Of a DNA stretch of 64,000 nt, positions 13,521-26,659 are shown in pieces; positions within the stretch are counted from its first letter, which is position 1; every line of letters begins with the position of its first letter. The notes beneath the pieces were generated by a model that was not told where the DNA came from, searched no databases, and was given only the letters and a program-made list of their open reading frames with translations. Both the position numbers and the translations under genes were made by a program. This DNA comes from Trogon surrucura (lineage: Eukaryota; Chordata; Aves; Trogoniformes; Trogonidae), in NCBI GenBank assembly GCA_020746105.1, contig CM036617.1, positions 157,860,912 to 157,924,911 on the forward strand, written 5' to 3'.

Positions 13521-13531
13521 AAGATGGCGGC
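13521..13531 (+). promoter_or_regulatory. BRAF: YY1-type motif overlapping the BRAF start codon
   Basis: AAGATGGCGGC matches the YY1 consensus core (AAnATGGCGGC) and includes the ATG. Such downstream YY1 sites near translation starts are a known feature of some TATA-less CpG-island genes. The same bases form a good initiation context, with A at -3 and G at +4. Confidence 0.5.
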
Positions 13532-13670
13532 GCTGAGCAGCGGCAGCAGCGCGGAGGGGGCCTCGCTCTTCAACGGGGACATGGAGCCCGAGCCGCCGCC
13601 GCCGCCCGCGCTCGGCGCCTGCTACGCGGCAGGCACCGGCGGCACCGGCGACCCGGCCATCCCGGAGGAG
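13524..13670 (+). CDS. BRAF: BRAF coding exon 1 (start codon, variable N-terminus)
   Basis: Encodes 49 residues beginning [12 protein letters not shown], continuing LFNGDMEPE, a PPPPP run, and ending [22 protein letters not shown] and DPAIPEE are the conserved marks of the BRAF N-terminus. Human exon 1 codes 46 residues with a Gly/Ala-rich middle; here the middle is Pro-rich and then Gly/Thr-rich, and three residues longer. The start is the first ATG after the CRE cluster and has a strong Kozak context. The donor is GAG|gtgagg at 13,671, in phase 0, as in human. The same frame stays open into intron 1 until a stop at 14,307-14,309, because the DNA is so GC-rich; that extension is not BRAF-like. 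Confidence 0.95.
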
Positions 13671-16600
13671 GTGAGGCCACACGGTGCATGCGGCGGGCAC
13701 CCGCCGCCGGCGATCGCGCCCCCGCCCCCTCCGGCCGGCCCGCACCCCGGGGGCTGCCGGCGGGCTCGGCCGGGGCGGCGGCGTGGGGCTCGCCGGGGCC
13801 TCGCGGGACGGGGCGAGGCGCGGGGATCCCCGCTCCGGGGAGGCCCCGGCCTCCTCCCACCTGCGGCGGCGGGGGCGCCTCTGCCTCCGGCCGCCGCCGT
13901 GATGCAGTGCCGTCGGGGCGGGGAAGGCTCCGCGCCTCGCCAGGGCCTCTCTCCGACGGGCAGCGACCGGGGCCCGGGCCCGCTCCGTCCCGGGGGTGGT
14001 CCGTGCCACTGTGTGGAGGCGGCGCGGCCGGAGCGGCGGGGACCGGGGGCTGGGGGCCGGGGCTTCCCCCGCCCCGGCGCGCTCCGGCCGGGCAGGGCTG
14101 GCGGTCACGGTCTGGCTTCGGAAAAGCCGCCTCCGTGCCCCTGCTGGTACGCGCTGGCTGCGGCCGGCGAAGCTTTTGCGCGAGGGTTTTGTAAGCGGTT
14201 TCCCCCGATGGTTTCGAAACGCCGGGTAATAATGTATTTTCAAAACACGGTCGGGTTGGTCCTTTGGGGAATGTTGGCCTGGCTCGCCGGTTCTGCACAA
14301 GGAGCCTGAGGAAACGTTAACAGACGGGGGAACCGAGTGGGTGCTGGGGGCGTCAGGCCTCTGGCTTCTGCCTCTCTGACGGGCTTCCTGGGTGTTGGGG
14401 CGCGTTACTTAACTTCCCAACCCCATGGGGAGCGAGTGGTGCTACCTGTTTTGCTAGGGTTAGAGCGTAAGTGGCTAACGCTTATGAAACGTGTTCAGGA
14501 GGTGGAATAAACCATAACGTTGTCAGAAGGTCGGACACGGGGTGTTCCGCAGCTTAGAATCCTGCAGGCGCCGAATCCGCGGCAACCTGACAGCTGCCCC
14601 ACACCAGGTCTGTTCTGGAGGTCCACACAGGTGCCAGGAGCTTTCCCTTTGTGTGCCGAGCCTTAGCTACTGAAGATTACTTTGGCTGAAGATTATTCCC
14701 ACGCGTGTCTTTGTAACGGGTACGGGACCTCTTGCCTCTGAGTGAAGTCCTGTGGCTCAGTGAGGTACCGAACCCGGTGCGGTGATGGCTTTTTGCTGCT
14801 CAATGTGGGAAAAGGAGCTGGCTTCCATCATCAGCTCATGGAGGGGTCCAGTTTGCCACAAAGATGTATCTCTTTATCCATTTTGTTTCTTAACAGCGTA
14901 GTGGGTTAATGTGGAATTGATGAGTTGAGAAGTTTTGACAAGTACTAGAGCTCATGCTGGGTAGTCAGGTGGAAAGGAGAAATGGGGAAGGATTCTGTCT
15001 CTGTCGATGCCAGTGCGAGGTGAGGTTGATCTGAAGGAGCTACTGGCTTACTTGTTGAAGGCAGGCAAAACTCAGCAGTATGCGTGTATTTTACGCCTAA
15101 CCAGCAAGGTGATTAAATGCTTTGAGTGATGCAGGTCCAGTCCTAGCTTTCCTGAGTAAGGAGAAGCTCTCCGCTGGTTGAGAACCATAAGTACGTAGAG
15201 TGGGGTTTAACAAATGCTTTCTTTCAGCAGCAAAATGAGTTTAAAAAGCTTCTTGCTGACTTTCATCACCCAGATTGTGCATGGAACTGAATTTCTGTTA
15301 TTTCTGCCGTTAAACAAAAAAACCTCTGGAAACTGTTTCAGTAACTGGTTTATGTTGTGGCCCTAGAAACAGTAATATCAATACAACCAAGTTGGGTAAA
15401 TAAACTACAGTGCAAGAGAGAGGAGAGGGGAAAGCAGTCACAGGAGGCAAGATTCTTCTAAAAAATCAATTTTCATACTGGAGGGGTTGTTTGTGAAACT
15501 GCCTTAAGTCACTTCAGAAATGTTTAAGCCTGCGTCACTTGTTAGATTTGACTCCAAATGCTAAATTATGTAGTGTAGCTTCTTTTCCCCCAGCCCTGAA
15601 TCTTAACATCTTTACATGAGAGAGAGAGAGGTAGGGAGAGAAGTAAGCTGATCCCTGGAACACCTGCCAGCCAAAGAGGTTGGGATGTTCTAGGTATGGG
15701 TACATATATTTAAGGAAGTGTGTGTGGGGTATTTTGGTATTACTTAAAAGCAAACTTCTTATACATTGGAAATACTGAAACACACAGGTCTAGGGCAGAG
15801 CTGGTGCTAGAATTTTTATTTTCTGATGTGGGTTTGTTCGTCAGCTAAAGTTGTAAAGTCCTCAAGTCGTAATTAATTAGATTTTGTTTACTGCATAAGT
15901 ATAGCTATTACTTCATCTAAACCTGTACTTTTAATAAAATTCATGACCAAAAGTTGCTGATACAGTAAAATGGAAACTATACTTAATAGAAAAACAAGCC
16001 GACATAAGGTGTAATGCAAATTAAAAGTGACCCAAGTCAGAAAAGTACTGAAGTGCTACTAACTTACTCACGGCTTTAACGGAAGTACATGTTCTAGTGT
16101 TTTGATTCGTTCCTTCAAGACAAGGCAAATCTAAGATTTAAAAGTAACTTTACTCTAGAAGCCCATCAAGGAGCAAAACCTCACTTAATTTGAGGAGATA
16201 CCTGGAAAGGTTTTAGTTCCCTGTAATCTTTTGGGAGCTGCTGCCCTAATTTCCAGAAGGAAAACCTTCAGTTTCATGCTCAGTTTCTAGTTTTAAAAGA
16301 GGGTGGGCAGCAAGAATCTGACAGATCTTGAAGTTGTTTTACACAAACATGTAAGTTGGAGTCCTCTGCTGAAGAAGATATTCTGTATGATGACTGTAAG
16401 CGAGCGTGTCTGTGTTGGTTAAAACTACATCAACCTCACATGTGAATTCAAGGGTTGGGGCTTTGAAAAACAAGTTTAAGCCATATCATTCAACTCATAG
16501 CCAGTTCTTCATCAAATAATGAACTCAGTTCTTCAGAAGTTGCCTCAGTAGCCTAACTCCTGATGCTAAAAATCTTCTAATAATGAAGTCATTACGTAAG

Positions 16601-17659
16601 AGTATAATGGTTGCTAAAGCATTTTTTTCGGTATTACTGTTCAAGATTAATAAGAGTAGTTACGCATAGACTCATACAGTGCGTTCAGGAAACGGGTAGT
16701 TCTTGGAGGCATAAGGGTTTGGAAAGGGTAGGGGCAAGTGAATTTTGCAGGAGTTTTCTTCTTCCGCTCACTGTCCAGTTGCTGACGTGGGAGGACTGGG
16801 ATGCGTGCTGGCGTCTGCAGGCACGTAGGTTGGCTTCTTCCCCAGGATGAATTCTCGGGACGAGAGATTGTTTGGATGGAAGGTTTTCAGAGTATTACAA
16901 GGTTGTTGATATAGTCAGGAGTGTGTGACAGCTGGGAGGAAAGACTGTTCTTGTTGCTAGAGATTATTTACACCAATATTAAATAATTCAAATGGGATTT
17001 TCTGTACTTGGAGCTTCGTGCCCTCAACTGCTCTTTGGAAGACAAAAATTACTTTGGAGGTTGTGAAGTGAGGGCCTGAGCTGTTGGACAGTCGATTGCT
17101 TTCTAGGCAGAAATGCTGGAATTTATCCTGCATGAATATTAGTTATATATTTAGAAACCTTAATCTTACAAAACAGATTTAAGAAGAATAAAAAAATGCA
17201 TAGAATGAAAAGGCTTCTCTGACCTTATAGTATAAAGTGGTGGATTCTCAGAAAGTAGCATAGGTATGCCAAGAAGAAACAGGGTTGTTTTTATTAAAAT
17301 AGCATTTAGGGAACCTGTCATGCTGGGAATTAGAATAACTTTCAAGTTTCTATTTCTCTGAAGAGTTTACTCATCGGTTTTGTAGTTTTGGAAATACTTT
17401 TTATGTTGGATCTCAATTATGTTTGATTGCATTTGTGCTCAGTGATTGAACTAATTTTATAGTCTGTGAATGACATCCTATTTAATTGGGAGGACAAGTT
17501 AAACTTTAGCTGCAAGATGCTTCATATCCAGCTACAAGAAGCTTCTTACCCGGCTAATAATCTGCAGGGGTATATTTTAAAAGACAAGTGACATAATTCT
17601 TCTGTTTTGCACAGCAGAGGAAAGGCCTTAGCTGAATAGTATGTCTGTCCTCAGGTCAC

Positions 17660-18070
17660 AGCTTGAAGAAATACGTGGTCTAGCAGGGGAGAGTCTAGAG
17701 AAGAATAGTAAGATGTGAAGGCTAGAAGATCAGAGCTTTGAGGAAAGACTTAAAAAACCAAAAAAAAGTTTATTTAAAAAAGCAATGAAAGTTGTCAAAT
17801 CCAATACAGAAAAGAATGCGAGAAACTTGTTCTCGAGGCTTGTGGCAGCTGCAGCCACAAGTAGTCAGTTTAAATGGTAGGAGAGGAGATGGTTTCACGT
17901 TGCTGTTAGACCTTTTTCTTTATGGCTAGGGATAGTGAAGCGTGAACATGGACTTTCTTAACTTACTTATAAAATGGCCATTAATAGATTCCATCATCTC
18001 CACAGGCAAACATATGTCAGGAGTGAGGGGGGAAAGTTGATCTGGGTGTAGAAAAGACGATGACTTTGAT
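17660..18070 (+). mobile_element. Old, diverged CR1-like LINE fragment
   Basis: The order of short matches follows the 3' UTR region of CR1: a gaggaaagact block near 17,739, a block with agtttaaatgg and then gaggagatggtttcacgtt near 17,868-17,901, tttatggctagggatagtgaagc near 17,919, tccatcatctcc near 17,990, and tgtcaggagtgaggg then gatctgggtgtag near 18,013-18,050. Each matches recalled CR1 consensus only loosely, so this would be an ancient copy. It lacks a recognisable terminal octamer. Confidence 0.5.
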
Positions 18071-21000
18071 AACCTCTTGTGTTTTTTTTTCCTTAAACTT
18101 TTTATGATTTATTTGTGGCAAGGAAGATCAAACACAACCTTGAAATACTTGAGTGTTGTGGGGATATTAAAGAGATTTCTGCTTATGATGTTTTTCCCAA
18201 AAGGCAATAGGATTAAGAGCTTTGTCCAGTGGTAGCCTGTTTGATTATGCAAAACTTGCTTGATAGAGGAGTAGCTTCTTCTGAAAAGTTTTGATGGCTC
18301 AGGAGACTTGCTTCTTGTCTCTTTGGATATATGCAAACTGGTTCGATACAAAATGTTTGTTTCTGAGTTTTTTGTTAATTTATGTTGCAACTTAAGCCAT
18401 TAATGCTATTTCCATTTGTGTATTGTAGTTGTTAAACTCGGAGACCTCTTATTTTTAAAGCTGTTCTAAAAATATCCTTCTTGACACTTGTTTAGCCAGG
18501 AAAGGCAGTTCTTTTGTTGCATGTGGTTAAAAATACTGTAGACCAAATGTCTTGGTTTTTTTAGTGGAGATATCTTTTTGACGGTAGCAGTTTTTTTTAA
18601 ATAAACTGAAAAAACCACGTTTTTCGTAAAGCTCCACTATTTCACTTTGTTTTGTTATCTTGTAACAAATCTGTAGTTCAGTTTCATTAATTGTCTGATT
18701 GCATGAAATATTTTGGAGGGGATTTCCATTAGAAGGAAATGTAATTTTATTTGTACTTGCAAGGGAGACAAAAGAAGGTTTTAAAACTTCATGAAATCGC
18801 TAATTGTCTTCCAGTCCAGCCTTACGTAGAGGCTGCTTCAGGTTTAAGAAGGTTTTTTTGAAGTTGGTTTTGGCCTAGGGCGCAAAGTTTTGTTTTCAGC
18901 TTGAACGGCTCACTTTTGAAGGGTGGTAGAATGTGCAGTACGGTAGAAATGATCTGTCTGTAAGTGTAGTCCCCAATGGTTGGTGCTGCTCCCCATCACT
19001 GCCGGCGCACCGAAGTCAATCAGACAGTGCTCTGCTACCCAGAGGGGAGGTTTTGCTGCTCCCATGTGCCAACTTGGTACCACGTAGGTCCTTCCTGAAG
19101 TTGACTCAGTTCGCTATCGATGAAGAAAATGGGCATTGCTTTTGCTGGGTTAGTTTTCTGCACCCCAGTGAGCTCCAAAACTCTTGTAAGGCTGGAGACA
19201 GAAGGAATGTGGTTGGGGGGGATGGTAGTATTGTGGGTTCCAACCCACCCCCTTTTTTTTTTTTAAGATCATCTTTGTCCCGTGAAACTGCACCACCCTT
19301 CATTTTTTCACATTTGATTGAGAAGTGTTAGTCAGCTGAGGCTTTCCTAGCTGGACTTGTTAGGCTTAGATCCTGACACTTCGGATCTCTATGGTCTGGA
19401 GCTTCCCGTGGTGGGTTATGACAATCTTACTTGAGCTCTCCAGATTGCTTCTGAGTATACCTGTCACAGAAATATGATTAATTGCCACAGTTTCACCACT
19501 GCTAGGAATGGGAAGGTCGTCCGTGAGCTTCTTGTATAGCGAACATACTTTCCCAACAGCTTTGACCACGTAAGATTTCAGAGTGCAATATTTGGGTTTT
19601 TTGAGGTGTGAGGTGGTTTTCATAATTTTCAACAGTTCACACCTCTGTGTGCGCGAATACAGCTACTTTCTCATGGCTAGTGCTGGATGCAGCAGTCAGT
19701 GTGTGATATATGTTTCTTTGCATCAGCTTTTTTACTCCAGTTGCTCTTGAGCTTTTTGGGCGTGCAATGGAATCCTCCTAATCTTCCCTCCTGCGCACAG
19801 CTTCTTTCCAAAATGATGAAATACGTATTTATGCAACTGATTTCCTCTTCTGTGGCCAGTGCTAAAGTTAAACAAGACTGCTTGATGCAGAATTACATGC
19901 CTTTCCTTCTCTTTTTTTCATATTTAAGCCCTTTAGTGCAAGTGTTTGGTTTGTTACTCCACCTTTTTAGCATTCGTCTGTTTTAAAAGAGCGGCAACAG
20001 CACCTTTCTTTATTCTGTTCCTGATGACGTTTTGTGAATGTGGACCCTAGCAAAAAAAAAGGCTGAAATAGGTAAAGGTCTCATTTTTAACCGTTCCCAT
20101 TGCCTGAAGGCACTGTCGTTTTGGGCAGCGGTTTTCAGGCAGTGGTGCTGCCCGTTTTCATCCTGCCGTGACGCTCCCCCACCGACGTGAGGGTTCAGGA
20201 TCGGAAAACAGAACCCGTGCTCTTTCCAAAACGGAGCGTGGTGTGCAGTGCAGGTGTAGTGCTCAGTATCAAATGAATTATCCACGCTATCGATTCTGAA
20301 ATCAGATCGTAGGAGTGTGTTCGGGCACTGAAGGAAGCTTTTCTTTTTCTACGGTGCCCATCAAATGAAATGTTTTTGTGGGTTCTCCCAGTATACCCCC
20401 ACAAAATTCAATTTCTTTGTGAAGGGTACCAACTTTCTTCAAAATCTTTCTTCTAGGAGGCAAGCAAGTAATGTTGTTAATGAACAAAATGTACTTGCTG
20501 TTTAAAAATGTGTTGTGTAACTTAGTGTCTGGGAATATTTTTTTACTGCTTAAAGGGCGATGCTGTTATCTTCGTCTCATAAGTGAGGCCCCTTAAACAG
20601 TATAGTCATTAGTAAAACTGTTGTTAAATGCACCAGTAGGTAGCACAGACTCACTGTCTTTTAGTCTGGTTTCCTTTTTTTTTTTTTACATTATTTCACA
20701 TAAAAGGATTCTTTTGAGGACAGGCATTTCTGATGTCCGAGTGGCATGTCTAGTTTTTAATATTTCTCTAGTGCTAGTTATTCACTAATGGTATTTGAAG
20801 AGCACTGGAATCAACATTAAAAAAAAATGTCATTTTGACTTTAAGAAGTTGGTAGCATCTAGGTGTTTGAAGCTCTGCGGTTGTATCTTGGTGCCTCAAT
20901 CTCTGAACTGGGTTTGTTGAATTTATTCATTAAATCTTAATAGGTCAACCATTCTCTCTAATTAGTTGTAAGGTATATTTAAATGCCAGTCTTTAGTGTC

Positions 21001-24000
21001 ATCTGAGGCAGCTTTCAGACAGGATTTCTTTAAGCATTCTTATAATTTTGTTAGAATACAATTTGTAAGTGCTAATAAATTCATTTGTGATGTTTTTAAG
21101 CTTATGTGTATAATTGAAAATTGGTGTAACTTTTTCCAGTCTCTGAATTCAGTAGTTGCAACCTATAAGTCTTGCAGCAGTTTTTATGTACTAAATAGTG
21201 CTACAGTTTGATCAGCTCAAGCATGACTGAGTCAAATGAAAAATATCTTTTTTAGCAGATGAGTGGGTTTTTTTCAGTTTTCCAAACTGGATGGTTGTTT
21301 TCAGCATCCTTCCATGGTAGCCCTTTTATTGTGGTTTTGTTTTTTTGTTTGTTTTGTTTTTTTAAACTCTCCTGACTCTACAATGAATGACAAGGAGCCA
21401 GTTCTGCCTTTTAAATTATTTCATTTTTCATGTTGGTGTTTTACAAATAAAGGAAAAAAACCACAAAAGACAAAATAGGTATGTTTGCTTTGTTTCAGGT
21501 TTTTGAGACTTGTTTGTGGTAAAAATGGGATACCTTAGTGACTATATTGGATCACAGATGTTTCTGAACAAACAGAATATATTTATACTCAACTAACAAT
21601 TCCATCTGTCTCTTTTATTTTCTAACTGGTTGGTAGGAAACACATGCACGATGTAGTTTAGTGGTGGAATATTATGAATTGTATAACAAATTATTTTACG
21701 GATTGGTAACATGAACTTTTAAATAGGTGCTGATTATATTTTCTGGAGAGTCTAATTAATTGTGTGCTCTGGCAAGGAGAAAGCAGAGTAGGTTCTCTAG
21801 TTCAGCTGAGGCCGAGTTTATTTGTTTTGTCATTTTAATTAATGTGACCCAAGCTGTGTAAGAACTCTGCTTGACTAGAGTTTGCTTCTTATAGGCAATT
21901 ATTGTAATTAGCTGGTTGGCTGCTTGCTTTTCATCGTTAATATGACTTGTCGTCACATTAAGGTGTGCAGAGAGATAATATGATAGGCTTTTTTAAAATT
22001 TCACTGCTGTATGGATTTAACAGGTTGAGAGTCTGTGGTAGTTACCTCTCTAAAGCAAAACTGCATTCTTAAATTAGGAAACCTGAATAGTTTGGGGTTT
22101 TTTCTTTTAAACTTGTGGCTGTCTAGGGAGAAGTTGTAAATTCCGTAAATGTCAATACAGTGAATGGTATTAGAACTTGATGCATGCATGATCCTCATGA
22201 CTACTGAGTTAGTACCAAAGCGAATAAAAGAGACTAGTAGTAATGCAACACAAAAGCCTTGAGGAATGTGGAATTAAAGACTTAGATCAAAGAAAGCCGT
22301 GCAACTGGTGGTTAATGATTTAATTAAAGGATACAGACACCTCTTATTTTTCACACTCTGCTGTTCTGCTGTGGTAGAAAACATTTGTTAACTTTCGTTT
22401 TTATAGTGCTTGGAGGCAAATTCTACATAGCAGCAAAGGTGGCAGGTGATGGAAAAAGTGGGGGGAGAACAAAAGAGAAATGAAACTTCAACAGGAAGGC
22501 TGCACTTCATGGTAGCCTGAATCCATCCAGTCTATCCATTCTTTGTTGAATGTGTTTGTCCTACATGTATTTTTTTCCATGGAGTTTCTGCCATTAACTC
22601 CTCAGAGCTGATTCTCTGATGCTTGAGTATTGACTTGGTCAGGCGTTTCCTAGTTTTTTGAAGTAGGAGTTACTTAGTTTTGATGCGTGGAGTTTTTGTT
22701 TGGTTGGTTGGGGTTTTTGTTGTGTGGGGTTTTTTTTGCTTAACGGGATCAGCGTCACAACAGACTCCGTTGAAAACCTGTGCTACTGGGTATGGGGGGT
22801 TAAGAATTTGCCTTTCCTTCCTGGAAGAAACATAACCTGTTAAATGGAAAACAATTTTCAGCTTGAAGCCTTTTCAATATTTTACTGTTGTGCTTTTACA
22901 GCAGATGTCTACTGATCACATTACTGTATTAGCTGACCCAATTATGATCCTTGTCATCAGGCAGGATGGTACAAAAACGCACCTCTTCTTGAGGACTTTC
23001 CCTCTTGAACATACTACTCTACATCTTTACCAAGGCTGTTCTTCATCAGTGTAGAAAAATATGTTTGTAGACTTTTGTAAAAAAAGACATACCAGATCCT
23101 TTTTCTCTTGGCTACAGCAGCTTCTGTAGATATTGTTGTCTGTAGCTTATTTACTGTTCTGTGATTGTAAAGTTTATCGCTCATTCTGAACACTAGCTAG
23201 CCAACAGGGAAAATGCACTGTCAAAAGTTTCTATCCCAGACATTGTAAAGGAGCTGATAAAAACTAATAAAGGGGTGATAAAAATGATTCACCAACATTA
23301 ATAAAAAGTTGGGCAAAGTAAACTAGGAAAGGCAGCCTAAATGCAGACACTGATGTCACTTGTGTAAACTCCTATGTGAAACCCTTTGCAAGCTGGTTTT
23401 CAGTTCAGTACATCTTTTTCATGTTAGTATTTTTCCTACTTGTTCAGTAAAATGTTTTATCTACACTGTTGAAAATGTGCTAAATGTGAAGAGCCAGGAG
23501 AGAGTAGGAAAAAATACAAAACTAAAAAAAAAAGGCAAAAACCAGTGGACGTACAAGTTGAGAGAAGCTGTCATTGAGATGGAAAAAAGCCGGAGCCTGA
23601 AGTGTAGGTAGAAGGAAAGGGCTGTCCTTCCCGCTGTGCAGGCACGTTTCAGTGGATGACTGCAGAAAATGAAAAGCAGGCTTTGCAAGAAGCAAGAGGA
23701 GGACTTACACCATTCGAGACTGATGAGTGGTAAATTACCTCCAGAAAAAATATCAAAATGTGACGAAAGAAGTAACAGTGGTTTTGAGTAAAGAAACTGG
23801 AAAATGCAAACTGCATCTCAACGTGCGAATGCTGCGTTACTAGCTCCGTTCGTATGTCGTCTCTCCTCTCTTTCAGTCCAGCACTTCGTTTTCAGGTTAG
23901 TTAAGACATCAGTCCAGCTAAGAGCCATCTTGTACATGACAGCTTTGTAAAGCCCTTTCTGACAAAGTGTGTCCTATAGCTCAGTGGACCAAACAATTGG

Positions 24001-26659
24001 ATTGTGTAAGAAAGAGGCCTGAAGGGACTGGTTAGAATAGTATTGGGTAGGTATTGATGATTTTGTCCTCCTTAAAATGATTTCCAAATCAAATGCTTAA
24101 TTTTTTATTTTTTTTTAATTACCTCTTTGGTTTTATCAAGGTGTTCTCCATGGTCACCAAGTGTGATAATCTAAATGCAGGACATACTGTGCCTGGACAA
24201 ATAATGGCTTTTTTTCCTTCACAGAGTAGATTTGAACTTTCCAATGTCTTCTACCAAATGTGAATCGTACAGCTTAGAATTGGGTTGTGCTGCAAGATTT
24301 CAGTACTGATGCCAGGTGCAAAAAGCATAAAAGAGAGTTTGCTTTGTGCTGTCTTGGGCACAGTGTATTTTGACAAGCAGCAAAGGGTGCAGAAATAACT
24401 GTGGCATATAGCCTCGCATTTGTGGAGTCATGTTCTTGTCTGAATAAAATGGTTTTAGACTTCTACTGTATCTGACTTGCCTCTGGCTTAAACAGGTCAT
24501 CTTCTTTATTACATTGCAAGGGAGTGCTTATTTGTAAAATTAATGCACAGTTATCCACAATAGGCAGATACGAGTTGATATATTCCAGTGTATCTGGAAT
24601 ATTTCCAGTCTTCTGGCTACCCATGTCCGCGTTAGCCTGCGTCAGCTTCCTTGTGCCAGCTGCACTGAAAGGAGAACCAAATCTAATCTCTTGTGATCGA
24701 GAATAACCTTAACCTAATGCTACCAGATAGGACAGAAAAATTTATTTGAGGCTTTTTTTGGAAAAAGGATAAGATCATCTAAGCAGTAAAGGATTCATTA
24801 CTTTTTTCATGGAACTACAATAAAACAGTGTGTCTCAAATAACATTGCTGCTTCCTGTGGGAAGGGACCAGGCTTACATGTGGACAGTACTAGGTGCATT
24901 GCAGGATTTATTTTAGCATGCATTAAGATTTCTGGTAAATGTCTCTTAGGCTGGCATCAATTTTTGTATTTCTGCAAGATACTTGGCAGTTGCAGTTTTA
25001 TGGTTTTGTACAGGTGCGGAGTGGAGTGGAGTGCTTGTGGAGTAATAAAATAGGCCTGTTCTTTCAGCAAGCTTCTGCAGTTTTCTTTTAATTCTAGAAC
25101 AAGTGTGAATGAAGTGTGGATAAAGGGATTTCTGTGGGGTCTCAAGGAAGGAATGGTATTAGTATGCGTGGATTTAACTTGAAAAACTTGGGTTTATTCC
25201 ATTGTCTAGGAACATGCTCTCTGGTCCAGAACTGATTGCTAAAAGGATTCTCTATTTCATGGTTTTGCTGTCTCTGTTGTTAGTTCTTTGCTGCTGTCCT
25301 GGAATGTATGTACTTCTGCAGAACGAGACCCTTACTGAAGTCCTAGGCAGTTTTTGTACACCTAGCTTTTATTTGGAAAGTTGAAACAAAGCCATATGTC
25401 AACTGAACTCAAGAAATCTAATTCTTAAGAAACTAGTGTTTCTCTTTTTTTCCACTGAGGTGATGAGGATATGCGTTGGCTTAAAGCTGGACTGGTGCAC
25501 ATGGTGCTGACCTAGGTGAGTTGTCTGAACAAGCAAGTCTGGGAGGAGGAGGGACCAGCTGAAGCTGGTGGTGTGAATGGAACGGATGAGGTGTGTTTTT
25601 TGTCAGACAGGAGCTGTGGGTACTGTGGTGTGCAGAAACAGGCACTTCTGAGTTACGTGAGGTCACTTGCAGGAAGCACCAGTTCCAAACTCCAATTAGG
25701 AAAAGGCCTGAGTTCTTTCAATTGAGTTGAAGTAGTAGTAGATCCTTCATGGCAGGACGCTATATACTCACACAGGGGTTGATTCTCAAGGAGCTGGGTA
25801 GTTAAGGGTTGCTCTGGACCACAAAAAAACTGTGTATAAGCATATCTACTGATAGGTGAAACCAGGAGGTAAGTTGTCTATAAGCAAAAATGAGTAAAAG
25901 TTGCCACTTAAAGGAAAATTGCGAAGCTTGGGAGTTTGCCATGGCACGTGTGTTCTTGTACGTACTTGATTAGAAATAGAATATGCTAGTCGATACTAGA
26001 TTTGTCAAAGTTTTCAGCTTGTCAGAAGACTTTTGATGAATGCGACACACAAAACAGGTTTTCCATTTCTGTGAGCAACAAGTAATGATTTTTTGCTATG
26101 GTGGACTTTGATGAATTTCCTTCTGCCTTCAGTGTACTTTTAACTGTGTGAATAGTCTTTCCAAGATGATAAAAATCCATATTAAGTTTGCCTGTAAGAT
26201 TGACTTGTGGAACGGCTCTTGGATTAGTGCACAGATGCATAGTAGGTAATTCAGGACACCATTTTTGAAACTTCTCTGAGCAATGGTGTCTTCCAGTAGA
26301 CTTTAATTTCCACTTTTTCAGGTGAAGACATTTTTACCATAGCCTGGCAGCCAGCAGTAAGTTTATTTTCGTCATTATTCACTCAGTTTTTGCTTTTGTC
26401 GTGATATTAGCTTAGCATGAAGATTTCTGCCCTCATTAGAGGCTGTTTGATTCTCTTGCCAACACCTCTTAAATCACATGCTTCCGTCGTGTGTATTGCT
26501 GCTGCTCAGTTATATGTAATTCTGTATCTTTGCTGTAAGAGAAGAAAACAGCAAGGCTATGGATATGAACACAAAATAGACAGTAAGTACGAACAAGGAA
26601 GCTATTTGGTACCAATCTTCAAAAACCGTGTCTGGCAATGCATCTGACGGAGATGTGTT

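Larger units (their letters stand above)
12860..14300. promoter_or_regulatory. BRAF: CpG island spanning the BRAF promoter, exon 1 and start of intron 1
   Basis: The sequence changes sharply from AT-rich to strongly GC-rich with frequent CG dinucleotides, and returns to ordinary composition after about 14,300. It encloses GC-box and CRE-like sites, no evident TATA box, and the BRAF start codon. This is the usual structure of a housekeeping-type vertebrate promoter. Transcription probably starts somewhere in about 13,280-13,500; the sequence alone does not fix it. Boundaries are judged by eye. Confidence 0.85.

Noticed and set aside
13320..14300. 326-codon minus-strand open frame across the BRAF CpG island
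   Set aside because: It overlaps exon 1, is Arg/Pro/Ala-rich as expected of antisense GC-rich DNA, and has no recognisable domain. Long open frames on all strands are common in CpG islands.
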